A DNA stretch of 60,389 nucleotides from Mesorhizobium sp. M7A.F.Ca.US.006.01.1.1 (GTDB lineage: Bacteria > Pseudomonadota > Alphaproteobacteria > Rhizobiales > Rhizobiaceae), in NCBI RefSeq assembly GCF_003997935.1, contig NZ_RZQL01000009.1:1-60389 (forward strand), in the 5' to 3' direction. The notes under the pieces were generated by a model that saw nothing but the letters and a program-made list of their open reading frames with translations, ran no database searches and was not told the origin of the DNA. A program made the position numbers and the translations under genes. Of this stretch, positions 1 through 8,818 are shown piece by piece (positions within the stretch are counted from its first letter, which is position 1; each line of letters opens with the position of its first letter).

Positions 1-1056
<1,056 letters not shown>

Positions 1057-1238
1057 GTCAAAGGTCCGTTCGGCGGGCGGCTTGCACAAAAAACCGGGAC
1101 GGGAAGACCCGGCCGGTTGTGCTCGCGATTCTGGTATCAGGCTAGGAGGGCCTTATAGGGAAGAGTTTTGCGGGATGTAACCCCGAAAATGAGGGTTGTT
1201 GTGGGCGGCCCCCCAGCCGAGAAGCGCCTCGTTCCGGC

Positions 1239-1400
1239 GCGCCCCCCTCTGTCCTGCCGGACATCTCCCCCACGAGGGGGGAGATTGGACGTCGCGACCT
1301 CTTTCGCCAATTTTCGACGATGAAGGAAGGGAACAGCGCCGGAATTGCCGATCTCCCCCATGTGGGGGAGATGTCTGGCAGGACAGGGGGGCGTTGTCCC
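1239..1400. repeat. Composite inverted intergenic repeat (family A), copy 1
   Basis: The gap between carB and the SH3 gene holds two halves of one sequence in opposite orientation. Half one, 1239-1288, runs through ctgtcctgccggacatct into cccccacgagggggg. Half two, 1349-1400, is its reverse complement with small changes, through gggggagatgtctggcagga. Each half carries its own short hairpin, and the whole can fold as one long hairpin. A related pair lies at 34631-34815. Nothing suggests coding. Dispersed hairpin-forming repeats between genes are typical of rhizobial genomes. Confidence 0.8.
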
Positions 1401-1420
1401 GCTGGCGTCCGATAGTCCAG

Positions 1421-2329
1421 CTAATTCCCAAGCGCCAGAGAGTCAGTGATTTCAAAACGCTCGGCCTCGCCGATGCGGATCATGTTGAGGCTGCCCTCGC
1501 GGGTGAAGCGGAAGTCGCCGGGCGCGTCGGAACCGGCCGGCTGCCCGGCACGGAAGGAGATGATGCGCGTGCCGCCGTCGGGCCAGGTCACAGTGATGTT
1601 CGCCTTGTCGGCGGTGTGCACCACGCTGACCTTGCAGCGCTCCATTGGCTGGCCGACATAGCGGGCGCAGGGAATCTCGGGGGCAGAAGCCAGCATCGGA
1701 GCGGAATCAAGCGGGACGTCAGGCGCCGCCAGCGCCAGTAGGTACGCATCCTGCATTGCGGCGTGGCCGATTTCCGCGGCCGATTTCGGCGTGCTTTCGG
1801 CCGCCGGACCGGCGCCGCCAAGCCGCGCTGTCAGGTCGGGCGGGGGGACCGGCGGGCTGTTGGCCGAGCCGATGGCCTGCGATTGATCCGGCGCCGAGGC
1901 CTGCCCGGCCTCATTGGCGCTGCCGGTGGAGGCAACCACCGGCGCATCGGCCGGTCTTGTCTCGCCTTCGACATAGGGGGCCGGATTGAGGGGGATGAGA
2001 TAGCGCGCCGGCGCCCAGCCGCTCAGCTTCTCCTTGCCCGTGCTCTCGATCTTGCACCATTTGTAGCCGTTGATGTCGTTGCAGCCGAGATTGGTGACCA
2101 TGTCGCCGCTGCTCAGCCGCGCCTCGACCGTGGCGACCGGCGATGCGGTGGTGCGCACCTTGAGAAGGTCGTCCGGCGCCAGGCCGGTGACGACGGAGAT
2201 GACGAGTTCCGGCGTCTCTTGGGCCATCTCTTCAGCCATAGCGGGAGCAACCACCGGCCACGCCGTCATCAACAGCGTAGCCGCAATCAGCGCATGGAGG
2301 GTTGTTCGGAGCGTAACTGTGCGCCTCAT
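1421..2329 (-). CDS. Secreted SH3-domain protein
   Basis: About 302 residues from the ATG at 2329. An in-frame TTG at 2377 would add 16 residues, but the ATG places a clean signal peptide first (MRRTVTLRTTLHALIAATLL, then a stretch ending APAMAEE). Residues about 35-95 look like a bacterial SH3 domain: the order VVTGLAPDDLLKVRTTASP, then GCNDINGYKWCKIES, then GWAPARYL is the standard SH3b layout and includes a pair of cysteines. The middle is a low-complexity linker rich in Ala, Pro and Ser. The C-terminal part (VTWPDGGTRIISFRAGQPAG, then FRFTREGSLNMIRIGEAERF) is a second small folded region. Bacterial SH3 domains usually bind peptidoglycan or envelope partners, so a periplasmic role is inferred. 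The substrate is unknown. Confidence 0.8.
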   Translation of the reverse strand: MRRTVTLRTTLHALIAATLLMTAWPVVAPAMAEEMAQETPELVISVVTGLAPDDLLKVRTTASPVATVEARLSSGDMVTNLGCNDINGYKWCKIESTGKEKLSGWAPARYLIPLNPAPYVEGETRPADAPVVASTGSANEAGQASAPDQSQAIGSANSPPVPPPDLTARLGGAGPAAESTPKSAAEIGHAAMQDAYLLALAAPDVPLDSAPMLASAPEIPCARYVGQPMERCKVSVVHTADKANITVTWPDGGTRIISFRAGQPAGSDAPGDFRFTREGSLNMIRIGEAERFEITDSLALGN

Positions 2330-2450
2330 CGTTTGGCCGTGCGCTGATACCGTGCCGGCGGATCGAGCCCGCCGCAAGCCCGGCCGGTTTTATAAGGGAC
2401 GACGCGGCGCCATGTAAGCCCGAAAATTCGGGCCGCCGTTTCGCCAGCGT

Positions 2451-3215
2451 TCAGCCGGGCAGGGGCATGAACCCGGTTCTCAGCGCGTAAGCCCATTCCG
2501 GCCGGCCCGCCTGTTCGGCCTGCCTGGCGGCCGCCTCGTGGTCGTAGTCGACGGCGATGGCCTCGAAGCGGTCGGGCTGGCCGTTGCCGCCCAAGGTGAC
2601 GATTCCATAGCGCGCATGCGGCGAGCCCTGCTCGGAGACATGCGCCGGCGGCGTCGAATCGTCATAGGCAGGGCACCCGATGCTGCCCGGATTGAAGATG
2701 ACGGGACCATCGGGGACGCGGATCAGTTCCGCGCGGTGGCTGTGGCCGCACAGCGCGATGCGGCAAGCCGGCTCGAGCGCCTTCAGCCGCCGCCGGATCG
2801 CCGTCAGCGGCGCGCGCACCAGCTGGCCATTGACGATCGTGTCAGTGAGATATTTCTCGTCATGGTCGGGACGGGCGTGGAAAGCGATGATTCCGGGTGC
2901 GATCTCCAGCGTCAGCGGCTGGGCGAAAAGCACCTGGCGCTGTGCCTCGGTCAGCCGCTCCTGCGCATAGACGTCGGAGGGCCACATGGTGTCATCAGCG
3001 GGGTCGGCGGCGACACGGCGGTCGTGGTTGCCGCGCACCGTCGGCAGGTTCAGCGCCTCCAACCGCGCAAACGTCTCGCGCGGCCACAGCGGGCCGGAAA
3101 CGCTGTCACCGAGATTAACGGTCAGGTCGGCGCCGCCGCGCCGGCGCAGGTCGTCAAGCACGGCGTCCAGTGCCAGCACATTGCCGTGGATATCGGCGAG
3201 GACGGCGATGCGCAT
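2451..3215 (-). CDS. Calcineurin-like metallophosphoesterase
   Basis: 254 residues, starting MRIAVLADIHGN at the ATG at 3215. The five metal-binding motifs of the metallophosphoesterase fold are visible in order: DIH near residue 8, GDS near 37, GNHD near 62, a His in AFHARPDH near 113, and GHSH near 156. These bind a two-metal centre that hydrolyses phosphoesters. The length and C-terminal NPGSIGCPAYDD resemble the YfcE/MJ0936 group of small cytosolic phosphodiesterases, but the natural substrate cannot be read from sequence. It is flanked by an intergenic repeat and a separate regulator gene, so no operon is implied. Confidence 0.9.
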   Translation of the reverse strand: MRIAVLADIHGNVLALDAVLDDLRRRGGADLTVNLGDSVSGPLWPRETFARLEALNLPTVRGNHDRRVAADPADDTMWPSDVYAQERLTEAQRQVLFAQPLTLEIAPGIIAFHARPDHDEKYLTDTIVNGQLVRAPLTAIRRRLKALEPACRIALCGHSHRAELIRVPDGPVIFNPGSIGCPAYDDSTPPAHVSEQGSPHARYGIVTLGGNGQPDRFEAIAVDYDHEAAARQAEQAGRPEWAYALRTGFMPLPG

Positions 3216-3274
3216 AGGGGAGGCTCCGTGGGTTAATGAATGTCAGGCCGGAATGGCGACGCTAGCAGGACCTA

Positions 3275-3442
3275 GGTTCCTCGCCCCACGAAAAGTGGAG
3301 GAGAGGTGGCTCGGCGAAGCCGAGACGGAGAGGGGGTTGGCGCGACGGTGCCCAGGTTTCCAGAGAGCATTCGCCCTACGAAGCCACCTCTCCGACCGCT
3401 TCGCGGCCACCTCTCCCCCGCTTTGCGGGGGCGGAGGAACCC
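3275..3442. repeat. Composite inverted intergenic repeat (family B)
   Basis: The left half (3275-3340) contains gaggtggctcggcgaagccg. The right half (3380-3442) contains ccacctctcccccgctttgc in opposite orientation. The internal ctcggcgaagccgag is itself a perfect stem. The left half matches one end of the longer repeats at 6722-6968 and 57533-57765. No coding signal. Confidence 0.7.
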
Positions 3443-3456
3443 AAATTCTTCGGCGT

Positions 3457-3813
3457 TCAGGCGTGGATTTCGATGTCGTGGCCGCCGACCGCCGGCAGTG
3501 CCGGATCGTCGCCGGCGGCGGCGATGACGCTGTCGAGCAGGCCGGGGAAGCGGGCGTCGAGATCTGCGCGGCGCAGCGTGATCATGCGGTTGGTGCCGAC
3601 CACCTCGGCGCGGGTGACGCCGGCCTCGCGCAGTTTGGCGAGATGGTAGCTCAGATTGGTCTTCGAGCCGAAATCGAGGAACTGGCTGCAGTTCAGCGGC
3701 ACGCCTTGCTTGCTGGCGAGATAGCGCACGATGGCGAGCCGGGTCGGGTCGCCGAGCACACCAAGCACGATCGGCAGGCTGATCTGGTCCGTATTGGGGT
3801 GTGGCAAGGTCAT
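3457..3813 (-). CDS. ArsR-type winged-helix transcriptional regulator
   Basis: 118 residues from the ATG at 3813. The pattern LGDPTRLAIVRYLASKQG, then SQFLDF, then KTNLSYHLAKLREAGVTRAE is the ArsR/SmtB winged helix, with the recognition helix in the NLSYHLAKLREAG stretch. The classic ELCVCDL metal site is absent, so it may sense a non-metal ligand. It is transcribed divergently from the MFS exporter at 4024. An inverted repeat in the gap (3991-4008) is a candidate operator, so local control of the exporter is the simplest inference. Confidence 0.88.
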   Translation of the reverse strand: MTLPHPNTDQISLPIVLGVLGDPTRLAIVRYLASKQGVPLNCSQFLDFGSKTNLSYHLAKLREAGVTRAEVVGTNRMITLRRADLDARFPGLLDSVIAAAGDDPALPAVGGHDIEIHA

Positions 3814-3990
3814 GGCTCGAAACTAAGCACAGTCGGCTCCGATTTCAACGCATCCATCATTGTTGGCCCGCACGCGGCCTTTCTCCGTCTTCGCGCCGAC
3901 CCCGCCCGACCTGTGCTGACACAGGGCTGTCAGGAAGGTTCAGCTATTTTTCCCTGGCTTCATTGACATGATGCCCTACTATGTCCAATT

Positions 3991-4008
3991 GTTCAATAAC
4001 TTTTGAAC
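3991..4008. promoter_or_regulatory. Candidate operator between ArsR-type regulator and MFS gene
   Basis: Perfect 6-bp inverted repeat GTTCAA (3991-3996) and TTGAAC (4003-4008) with a 6-bp spacer. It lies 16 bp before the MFS start codon in an otherwise AT-rich strip. A TTGACA hexamer at 3963-3968 is a possible -35. Two-fold symmetry fits a dimeric winged-helix repressor. Confidence 0.5.
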
Positions 4009-4023
4009 TAAGGACATCCCGCC

Positions 4024-5202
4024 ATGGACAAGCGCCTTTTCTGGCTCGCGCTCGGATCGTTCACGATCTCGACCGAAGGCTTCGTCATCTCCAGCCTTCT
4101 GCCCGACATCGCGGCGGATGCCGGCATCTCCATTCCGCTGGCCGGCACGCTGATCACCGCCTTTGCGCTCGCCTATGCGATCGGCACGCCGATCCTGGCG
4201 ACGCTGACCGGCGAGTGGGACCGGCGCCGCGTCATCCTGTGGACGCTGGTGTTCTTCGTCATCGGCAACATCGCCGCTGCCTTGAGTTCCTCCTTCGAAC
4301 TGCTGCTGATCGCGCGCATCGTCATGGCGCTGTCGTCGGGCCTGTTCGCCGCAACCGCGCAAGGCACCGCGGTGGCGCTGGTCGATGATCATCACCGGGC
4401 GCGTGCCATCGCCGTCGTCGTCGGCGGCACCACTGTGGCCGTTGCGCTCGGTGCGCCACTGGGCGCGCTCGTTGCCACCGTTGCCGGCTGGCGCGGCACC
4501 TTCTTTGCCATCGCCGGCCTTGGCGCGCTTGCGGGTGCGATCCTGTGGTACCGGCTGCCGCGGGGCATCGTTGGCACCAGGCTGCCCTTGAAGCGCAGGC
4601 TGGCGGCAGCGCTGCGTCCCGGCGTGATGCCGATCCTGTTGACGACAGTGCTGGCGCTGATCGGCGCCTTCACCGTCTTTGCCTATGTCGCGCCGCTTGC
4701 CATCGAGGGCGGCGGTCTCAGCCAGATCGCGCTGCCCGGCATGCTGCTCGCCTTCGGCGTCGGTGCCGTCATCGGCAACATTGGCGGCGGCCAGGCCGCC
4801 GACCGGTTCGGCGCGACCCACACCGTCGGCTGGTCGCTGGCGCTGAGTGCCGGCATGCTGGTCCTGTTGTCAGTCATCCCGACCTTCCTGCCGCACCATA
4901 TTGCCGGGCCGGCGCTGATGGCGATGATGGTGCCGTGGGGCATCGTCGGTTGGGCGTTCCCGCCGGCGCAGGCCAGCCGCATCATCAAGCTGGCGCCCGA
5001 TGCCGCCCCGATCGTGCTGTCGCTCAACGCCTCGGCGCTCTATCTCGGCGTGGCGTTGGGTGCCATGGTCGGTGGTGCCGTGCTGCGTTACGGCGCGCCG
5101 GCCGATCTCGGCCTGGTCGCCGCGATCTTCCCGATCATCGGGCTTGGCATCGTGGTGGCCGGTCGCTGGGCGGCTCGGCCTGTAGAGATGCCTGCCGAGT
5201 AG
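4024..5202 (+). CDS. MFS transporter, DHA1-type drug/arabinose-efflux group
   Basis: 392 residues with about twelve hydrophobic segments. The N-terminal KRLFWLALGSFTISTEGFVI, ending SSLLPDIAADAGIS, is characteristic of the AraJ/YdhP-like group of DHA1 exporters. A loop motif LTGEWDRRRV follows the second membrane segment, and motif C-like GGTTVAVALGAPLG lies in segment five, which is typical of antiporters that export drugs. The ATG at 4024 is preceded by aaggac. Efflux of a small toxic molecule, driven by the proton gradient, is the family role. The substrate is unknown. Confidence 0.88.
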   Translation: MDKRLFWLALGSFTISTEGFVISSLLPDIAADAGISIPLAGTLITAFALAYAIGTPILATLTGEWDRRRVILWTLVFFVIGNIAAALSSSFELLLIARIVMALSSGLFAATAQGTAVALVDDHHRARAIAVVVGGTTVAVALGAPLGALVATVAGWRGTFFAIAGLGALAGAILWYRLPRGIVGTRLPLKRRLAAALRPGVMPILLTTVLALIGAFTVFAYVAPLAIEGGGLSQIALPGMLLAFGVGAVIGNIGGGQAADRFGATHTVGWSLALSAGMLVLLSVIPTFLPHHIAGPALMAMMVPWGIVGWAFPPAQASRIIKLAPDAAPIVLSLNASALYLGVALGAMVGGAVLRYGAPADLGLVAAIFPIIGLGIVVAGRWAARPVEMPAE

Positions 5203-5230
5203 AGTCTTTTGGCAACGCTGGCCTAACGCC

Positions 5231-5689
5231 TTAGGGTGTGGCCGGCGGCAGATCGAAATCCAGCGCGGCGATCTCATCCAGAGCCGCGCGCAAATCTTCG
5301 GCCTTGTCCTTGCCGACGACATCCTCGAAACGCTGCTGGGCGATTTGCCACAGTTTCATCGCTTCCTCGATCTTGTCCAGGCCCTTTGGCGTCAGTCGTA
5401 CACGCTTGACGCGGCGGTCCTCCGGGTCGGCGAAGGTCTCGACATAGCCGTCGCGGATCAGCGGTTTCAGCGTATGGCCGAGCGCCGACAGGTCCATGAT
5501 CAGCGACGTGGCGATCGCGCCCATCGCCGGCTCATCGCCCATATGGATCTGGTAAAGCAGGCCCTGCTGCGTCGCCTTGAGGCCTGACGGCTCCACCACA
5601 TCATCATAAAACTTGCCGAGCTTGCGCGCCGCGCGGCGCAGCGCGGCGTTATTGCAGAGCGTGAGGCCGGGCAGGCTGTCCTTTGACAT
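5231..5689 (-). CDS. MarR-family transcriptional regulator
   Basis: 152 residues from the ATG at 5689, which has an agggacc ribosome site just upstream. The longer frame back to 5803 would run through the operator region and is rejected. The fold is MarR: an N-terminal dimer helix (LCNNAALRRAARKLGKFYDD), a helix-turn-helix around PAMGAIATSLIMDLSALGHTL, and the wing with DPEDRRVKRVRLTPKG, the family hallmark. It is divergent from the SDR oxidoreductase at 5898, and two matching inverted repeats lie in the gap. It probably represses that gene until a ligand is bound. Confidence 0.9.
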   Translation of the reverse strand: MSKDSLPGLTLCNNAALRRAARKLGKFYDDVVEPSGLKATQQGLLYQIHMGDEPAMGAIATSLIMDLSALGHTLKPLIRDGYVETFADPEDRRVKRVRLTPKGLDKIEEAMKLWQIAQQRFEDVVGKDKAEDLRAALDEIAALDFDLPPATP

Positions 5690-5762
5690 GATGGTCCCTG
5701 GCGCCGGGGAATGAGGCCCGGCTGCTCCCCTCAAATAATCCCCGCCCGTCTCATTGACAAGA

Positions 5763-5805
5763 TAGTGGCATATGCCTACTTCACGATTAGTGGCATATAC
5801 CACTA
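5763..5805. promoter_or_regulatory. Pair of MarR-type operator half-palindromes
   Basis: Two copies of one motif 25 bp apart: tagtggcatatgccta at 5763-5778 and tagtggcatataccacta at 5788-5805. The second has perfect 6-bp arms TAGTGG/CCACTA and is symmetric at 16 of 18 positions. They sit between the MarR gene and the SDR gene. Confidence 0.65.
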
Positions 5806-5897
5806 AATCAAATCAAGCGGCTTTCCGGCAGTGCGGCAGATGCCACGGCGCCGGGTCGGCCGAAACGAACCAGATCAGTCGAAGAAGGAACAGGACA

Positions 5898-6692
5898 ATG
5901 AGTGGACAGGGCAACAAGGGAACGGCGGTCGTCACCGGTGCTTCGTCGGGCATCGGCGCGGTCTATGCCGACCGGCTGGCGGGGCAGGGCTACGATCTGG
6001 TGCTGGTGGCGCGGCGCGCCGACCGGCTGGAGGAACTGGCCGGGAAGCTGCGCCAGATCTATAGCCGCAAGGTCAGCGTCATCAGCGCCGACCTCTCCAA
6101 CGACGACGACGTCCGCCGCGTCGAGCAGGCGATCGCCAGCGACGACAGCGTGACGCTGCTGGTCAACAATGCCGGCCTTGGCGGCCAGTCGGTGGTGGCA
6201 ACCGCCGATGCGGACGCTGCCGAACGCATGATCAAGGTCAATGTCATCGCCCTGACGCGGCTGACCCGTGCCGTGCTGCCCTGGTTTTTGGCACGCAACC
6301 GCGGCGCGATCGTCAACATCGCCTCCGTGCTTGCCTTCGACACCTCGTTCGGCGGCATCTACAGTGGCACCAAGGCCTATGTCGTCAACTTCTCCGAAGC
6401 GCTGCAGCGCGAAGTCGCCGGCACGGGCGTGAAGGTACAGGTCGTTCTGCCGGGCGCGACCCGGACCGATTTCTGGGAGCTTTCCGGCGGCGACATCGAT
6501 ACTCTTCCGAAGGAAATCATCATGACGGCCGACAATATGGTCGATGCAGCCCTTGTCGGCCTTGCCAGGGGGGAGGCGGTCACCGTGCCGGCGCTCGCCG
6601 AGCCTGCCAAGCTGGACATTTTCCTCGGTGCCCGGCAGACCTTCTACGGCAGCCTGCACGCCGATAAGCCGGCGGCGCGTTACGCGGCTTGA
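5898..6692 (+). CDS. SDR-family NAD(P)-dependent oxidoreductase
   Basis: 264 residues from the ATG at 5898, preceded by aggaacagg. The cofactor loop TGASSGIG is at residues 13-20, the NNAG motif near residue 88, the catalytic serine in NIASVLAF, and the YxxxK pair in YSGTKAYVVNF. ARRADRLEELA after the second strand suggests NADP preference because of the two arginines. This matches classical short-chain reductases of the YqjQ/DltE-like group. The true substrate is unknown. Regulation by the divergent MarR protein is inferred from the operator pair. Confidence 0.92.
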   Translation: MSGQGNKGTAVVTGASSGIGAVYADRLAGQGYDLVLVARRADRLEELAGKLRQIYSRKVSVISADLSNDDDVRRVEQAIASDDSVTLLVNNAGLGGQSVVATADADAAERMIKVNVIALTRLTRAVLPWFLARNRGAIVNIASVLAFDTSFGGIYSGTKAYVVNFSEALQREVAGTGVKVQVVLPGATRTDFWELSGGDIDTLPKEIIMTADNMVDAALVGLARGEAVTVPALAEPAKLDIFLGARQTFYGSLHADKPAARYAA

Positions 6693-6721
6693 GGGCCACC
6701 TCTGTCCCCCGCTCTGTCGCT

Positions 6722-6968
6722 ACGCTATGCACATATCTTCTGTGACTGGCGTGACTGATCGGTGTGAGGCTTGATTGCCACGTGGTTCCCCCAATCCGTC
6801 GCTGCTTCGCAGCGCCACCTTTCCCCCTCCGGAGGGAAAGGAAGGGAGCTTTGCTGGACGAGCGTTGACGGCAAGAAGCCTGGCGCCTTTCCTCTACCCC
6901 GTCGATCGGGGGAGAGGTGGCTCGGCGAAGCCGAGACGGAGTGGGGATCGACCAGCACAGCATAAGCG
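6722..6968. repeat. Long intergenic repeat, copy 1 (about 235 bp)
   Basis: Non-coding DNA between the SDR and LysE genes. It matches the reverse complement of 57533-57765 at roughly nine bases in ten by eye. Shared blocks include ccacgtggttcccccaatcc, gctgcttcgcagcgccacct, the ttccctccgga hairpin, ctaccccgtcgatcggggga and the ggctcggcgaagccgag stem. Each block is a short palindrome, so the RNA would fold as a chain of hairpins. Confidence 0.85.
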
Positions 6969-7014
6969 CTTTGTCGGGGGCAAGCCCCCAGGTTCTGCAA
7001 GGCCGCCGCGGCCC

Positions 7015-7614
7015 CTACACCGGCCGCCACATCGGAATGATCGAGGCGGCCAGCACCAGTGCCAGGACGATGTTGAGCGCGCGCCATTGCCGCTCGGTCT
7101 TGAGCAGCCGCGCCAGCACCATGCCGGCCACGCACCACAGTGAAAGCGAGGCGGCGGCCGCGAGGCCGAAAGTGGCGCCGAGCAGCAGCGCGAGCTGCAT
7201 CGGCCCGCTGGCCAATGCCGCGAACGACGCCGCGGCGCCCAGTCCCATCGCCCAGCCTTTCGGGTTCATCCATTGAATGCCGGCGCCGCCGAGAAAGCTG
7301 TTCGGCCTGGCCATGGTTACATCCAGATTGGGCGGTCCGCTGCGGCCGATCTTGATCGCCAGCCAGACGAGATAGAGCGAGCCGATGACCTTCATGGCCA
7401 GTTGCAGCGAAGGCACGGCGAGCAGCAGGCCGGCGAGCCCGGCAGCGGCGGCGCCCGTCACCGTGGCGAGGCCGGCGGCGCTGCCGACCAGCAAAGGCAC
7501 GGAACGGCGAAAGCCGAACTGCGCGCCCGATGCCGTCGACAGGGTCGTGGCGATGCCGGGCGTGGTGGTGGCGACGATGGCAAACAGGATGAGCGGGAGA
7601 ATGGAGTCGAGCAT
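7015..7614 (-). CDS. LysE/RhtB-family amino-acid exporter
   Basis: 199 residues from the ATG at 7614, which has an agagga site. The upstream in-frame extension to 7692 overlaps the promoter of the divergent LysR gene and is rejected. Six hydrophobic segments and the opening MLDSILPLILFAIVATTTPG fit the LysE superfamily, whose first helix carries a conserved P-G pair. GIQWMNPKGWAMGLG is the family motif before segment four. These proteins export amino acids or related metabolites. The substrate is probably what the neighbouring LysR regulator senses, as in LysE/LysG, but that is inference. Confidence 0.9.
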   Translation of the reverse strand: MLDSILPLILFAIVATTTPGIATTLSTASGAQFGFRRSVPLLVGSAAGLATVTGAAAAGLAGLLLAVPSLQLAMKVIGSLYLVWLAIKIGRSGPPNLDVTMARPNSFLGGAGIQWMNPKGWAMGLGAAASFAALASGPMQLALLLGATFGLAAAASLSLWCVAGMVLARLLKTERQWRALNIVLALVLAASIIPMWRPV

Positions 7615-7703
7615 GCGGCATCCTCTGTGAGAGGGCTGCGATCGTAGCCGAGCGCGAACTTCAGTAAATGCAATGTTTGCTATAGTCAGCATTAGGATAG
7701 ATA

Positions 7704-8582
7704 ATGCCGGTCATGATCCGAAATCTCGACATGACGCTGATCCGCACCTTCATCACCGTCGCCGACAAGGCCAGCATGACGGCGGCGGCCAATGCGCTGC
7801 ACCTGACGCAGGGTGCTGTCAGCCAGCAGGTCAAGCGGCTGGAGGAGGCGTTTGGCTCAAGCCTCTTTGAGCGCGACCGGCGCGGCTTGCGGCTGACGCG
7901 CGCCGGTGAACAGCTGTTCGGCAGGGGCAAGCGGTTGCTGGCCTTGAATGACGAGATCTGGGTCGAGATGGCTGGAACACCGGTGGCCGGGCAGGTGCGG
8001 CTCGGCGTGCCCTACGACCTTGTCGGCACCTTGCTGGCGCCGGTGCTGAAGACCTATGCCGAGACCTATCCGCAAGTCGAGATATCGTTGGTCTGCGGCT
8101 CGTCGCCGGAACTGACGGCTGCCCTTGCGGCCGGGACCATCGACCTTGCGGTGATCGAGGAGCGGGTTGGTCCGACAGCGGGCGAATGCCTTGCCATCGA
8201 CCGGCTGGTCTGGGTCGGTGCCAAAGGCGGCGTTGCCCGCGCCAAGCGGCCGCTGCCGGTCTCGATCGTCGCCGATACCTGCGCCTTCCGCCCGGCGGTG
8301 CTGGCGGCGCTCGGTGAGCATGGGCTGGAGTGGCGCACCGTGTTCGAGAACGGCAACATCGACGCGACGACGGCGACGGTGCGGTCGGACCTTGCCGTCA
8401 CCACTTGGCTGGCCTCCACGGTGCCAGCCGATCTCGACATATTGCCATCGGAGTCCGGCCTGCCGCCGCTGCCGAATTTTGCCATCAACCTGCATCTGCC
8501 GAGGCATGGGGTAGGGCCGGCGGCGCAGGAATTCGCACGCCATATCCGCGATGGGTTGGCGCGACGGCCGGTGGCGGCTTGA
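7704..8582 (+). CDS. LysR-family transcriptional regulator
   Basis: 292 residues. The N-terminal helix-turn-helix is complete (LIRTFITVADKASMTAAANA, then LTQGAVSQQVKRLEEAFGSS, then LFERDRRGLRLTRAG), and the effector-binding domain follows with DLAVIEERVGP. The ATG at 7704 has agga eight bases upstream and a tatagt -10-like hexamer at 7681-7686, so the leader would be very short. It is divergent from the LysE-type exporter with a 89-bp gap that contains a loose AATGC/GCATT dyad. Control of the exporter is the standard arrangement. Confidence 0.92.
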   Translation: MPVMIRNLDMTLIRTFITVADKASMTAAANALHLTQGAVSQQVKRLEEAFGSSLFERDRRGLRLTRAGEQLFGRGKRLLALNDEIWVEMAGTPVAGQVRLGVPYDLVGTLLAPVLKTYAETYPQVEISLVCGSSPELTAALAAGTIDLAVIEERVGPTAGECLAIDRLVWVGAKGGVARAKRPLPVSIVADTCAFRPAVLAALGEHGLEWRTVFENGNIDATTATVRSDLAVTTWLASTVPADLDILPSESGLPPLPNFAINLHLPRHGVGPAAQEFARHIRDGLARRPVAA

Positions 8583-8599
8583 ACGCCTCGCTTCGCTGG

Positions 8600-8793
8600 A
8601 GCACCCCTCAACCGTCTCGGCGCTGCGCGCCGATCCACCTTCTCCCGCAAGGGGAGAAGGCAAGATTGCGCGCATGTCCCTGCCAGTCATCGACGCCGGA
8701 GATTGGCTGAGCTACATGCCCCAGACTCAGCCTTCTCCCCTTGTTTGTGGGAGAAGGTGGCCGAGCGAAGCTCGGTCGGATGAGGGGTGTTCC
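8600..8793. repeat. Composite inverted intergenic repeat (family C)
   Basis: The left half (8600-8660) ends ccttctcccgcaaggggaga. The right half (8730-8793) begins ccttctccccttgtttgtgg and continues ggccgagcgaagctcgg. The halves face each other and each carries a hairpin. They separate the convergent 3' ends of the LysR and RibD-like genes, so they may serve as a two-way terminator. Confidence 0.7.
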
Positions 8794-8818
8794 AACTTGG
8801 CGCCATGTTTCGGCAGTT

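Noticed and set aside
5690..5803. Longer start for the MarR gene
   Set aside because: It would place coding sequence over the two operators, and a good ribosome site precedes the ATG at 5689.
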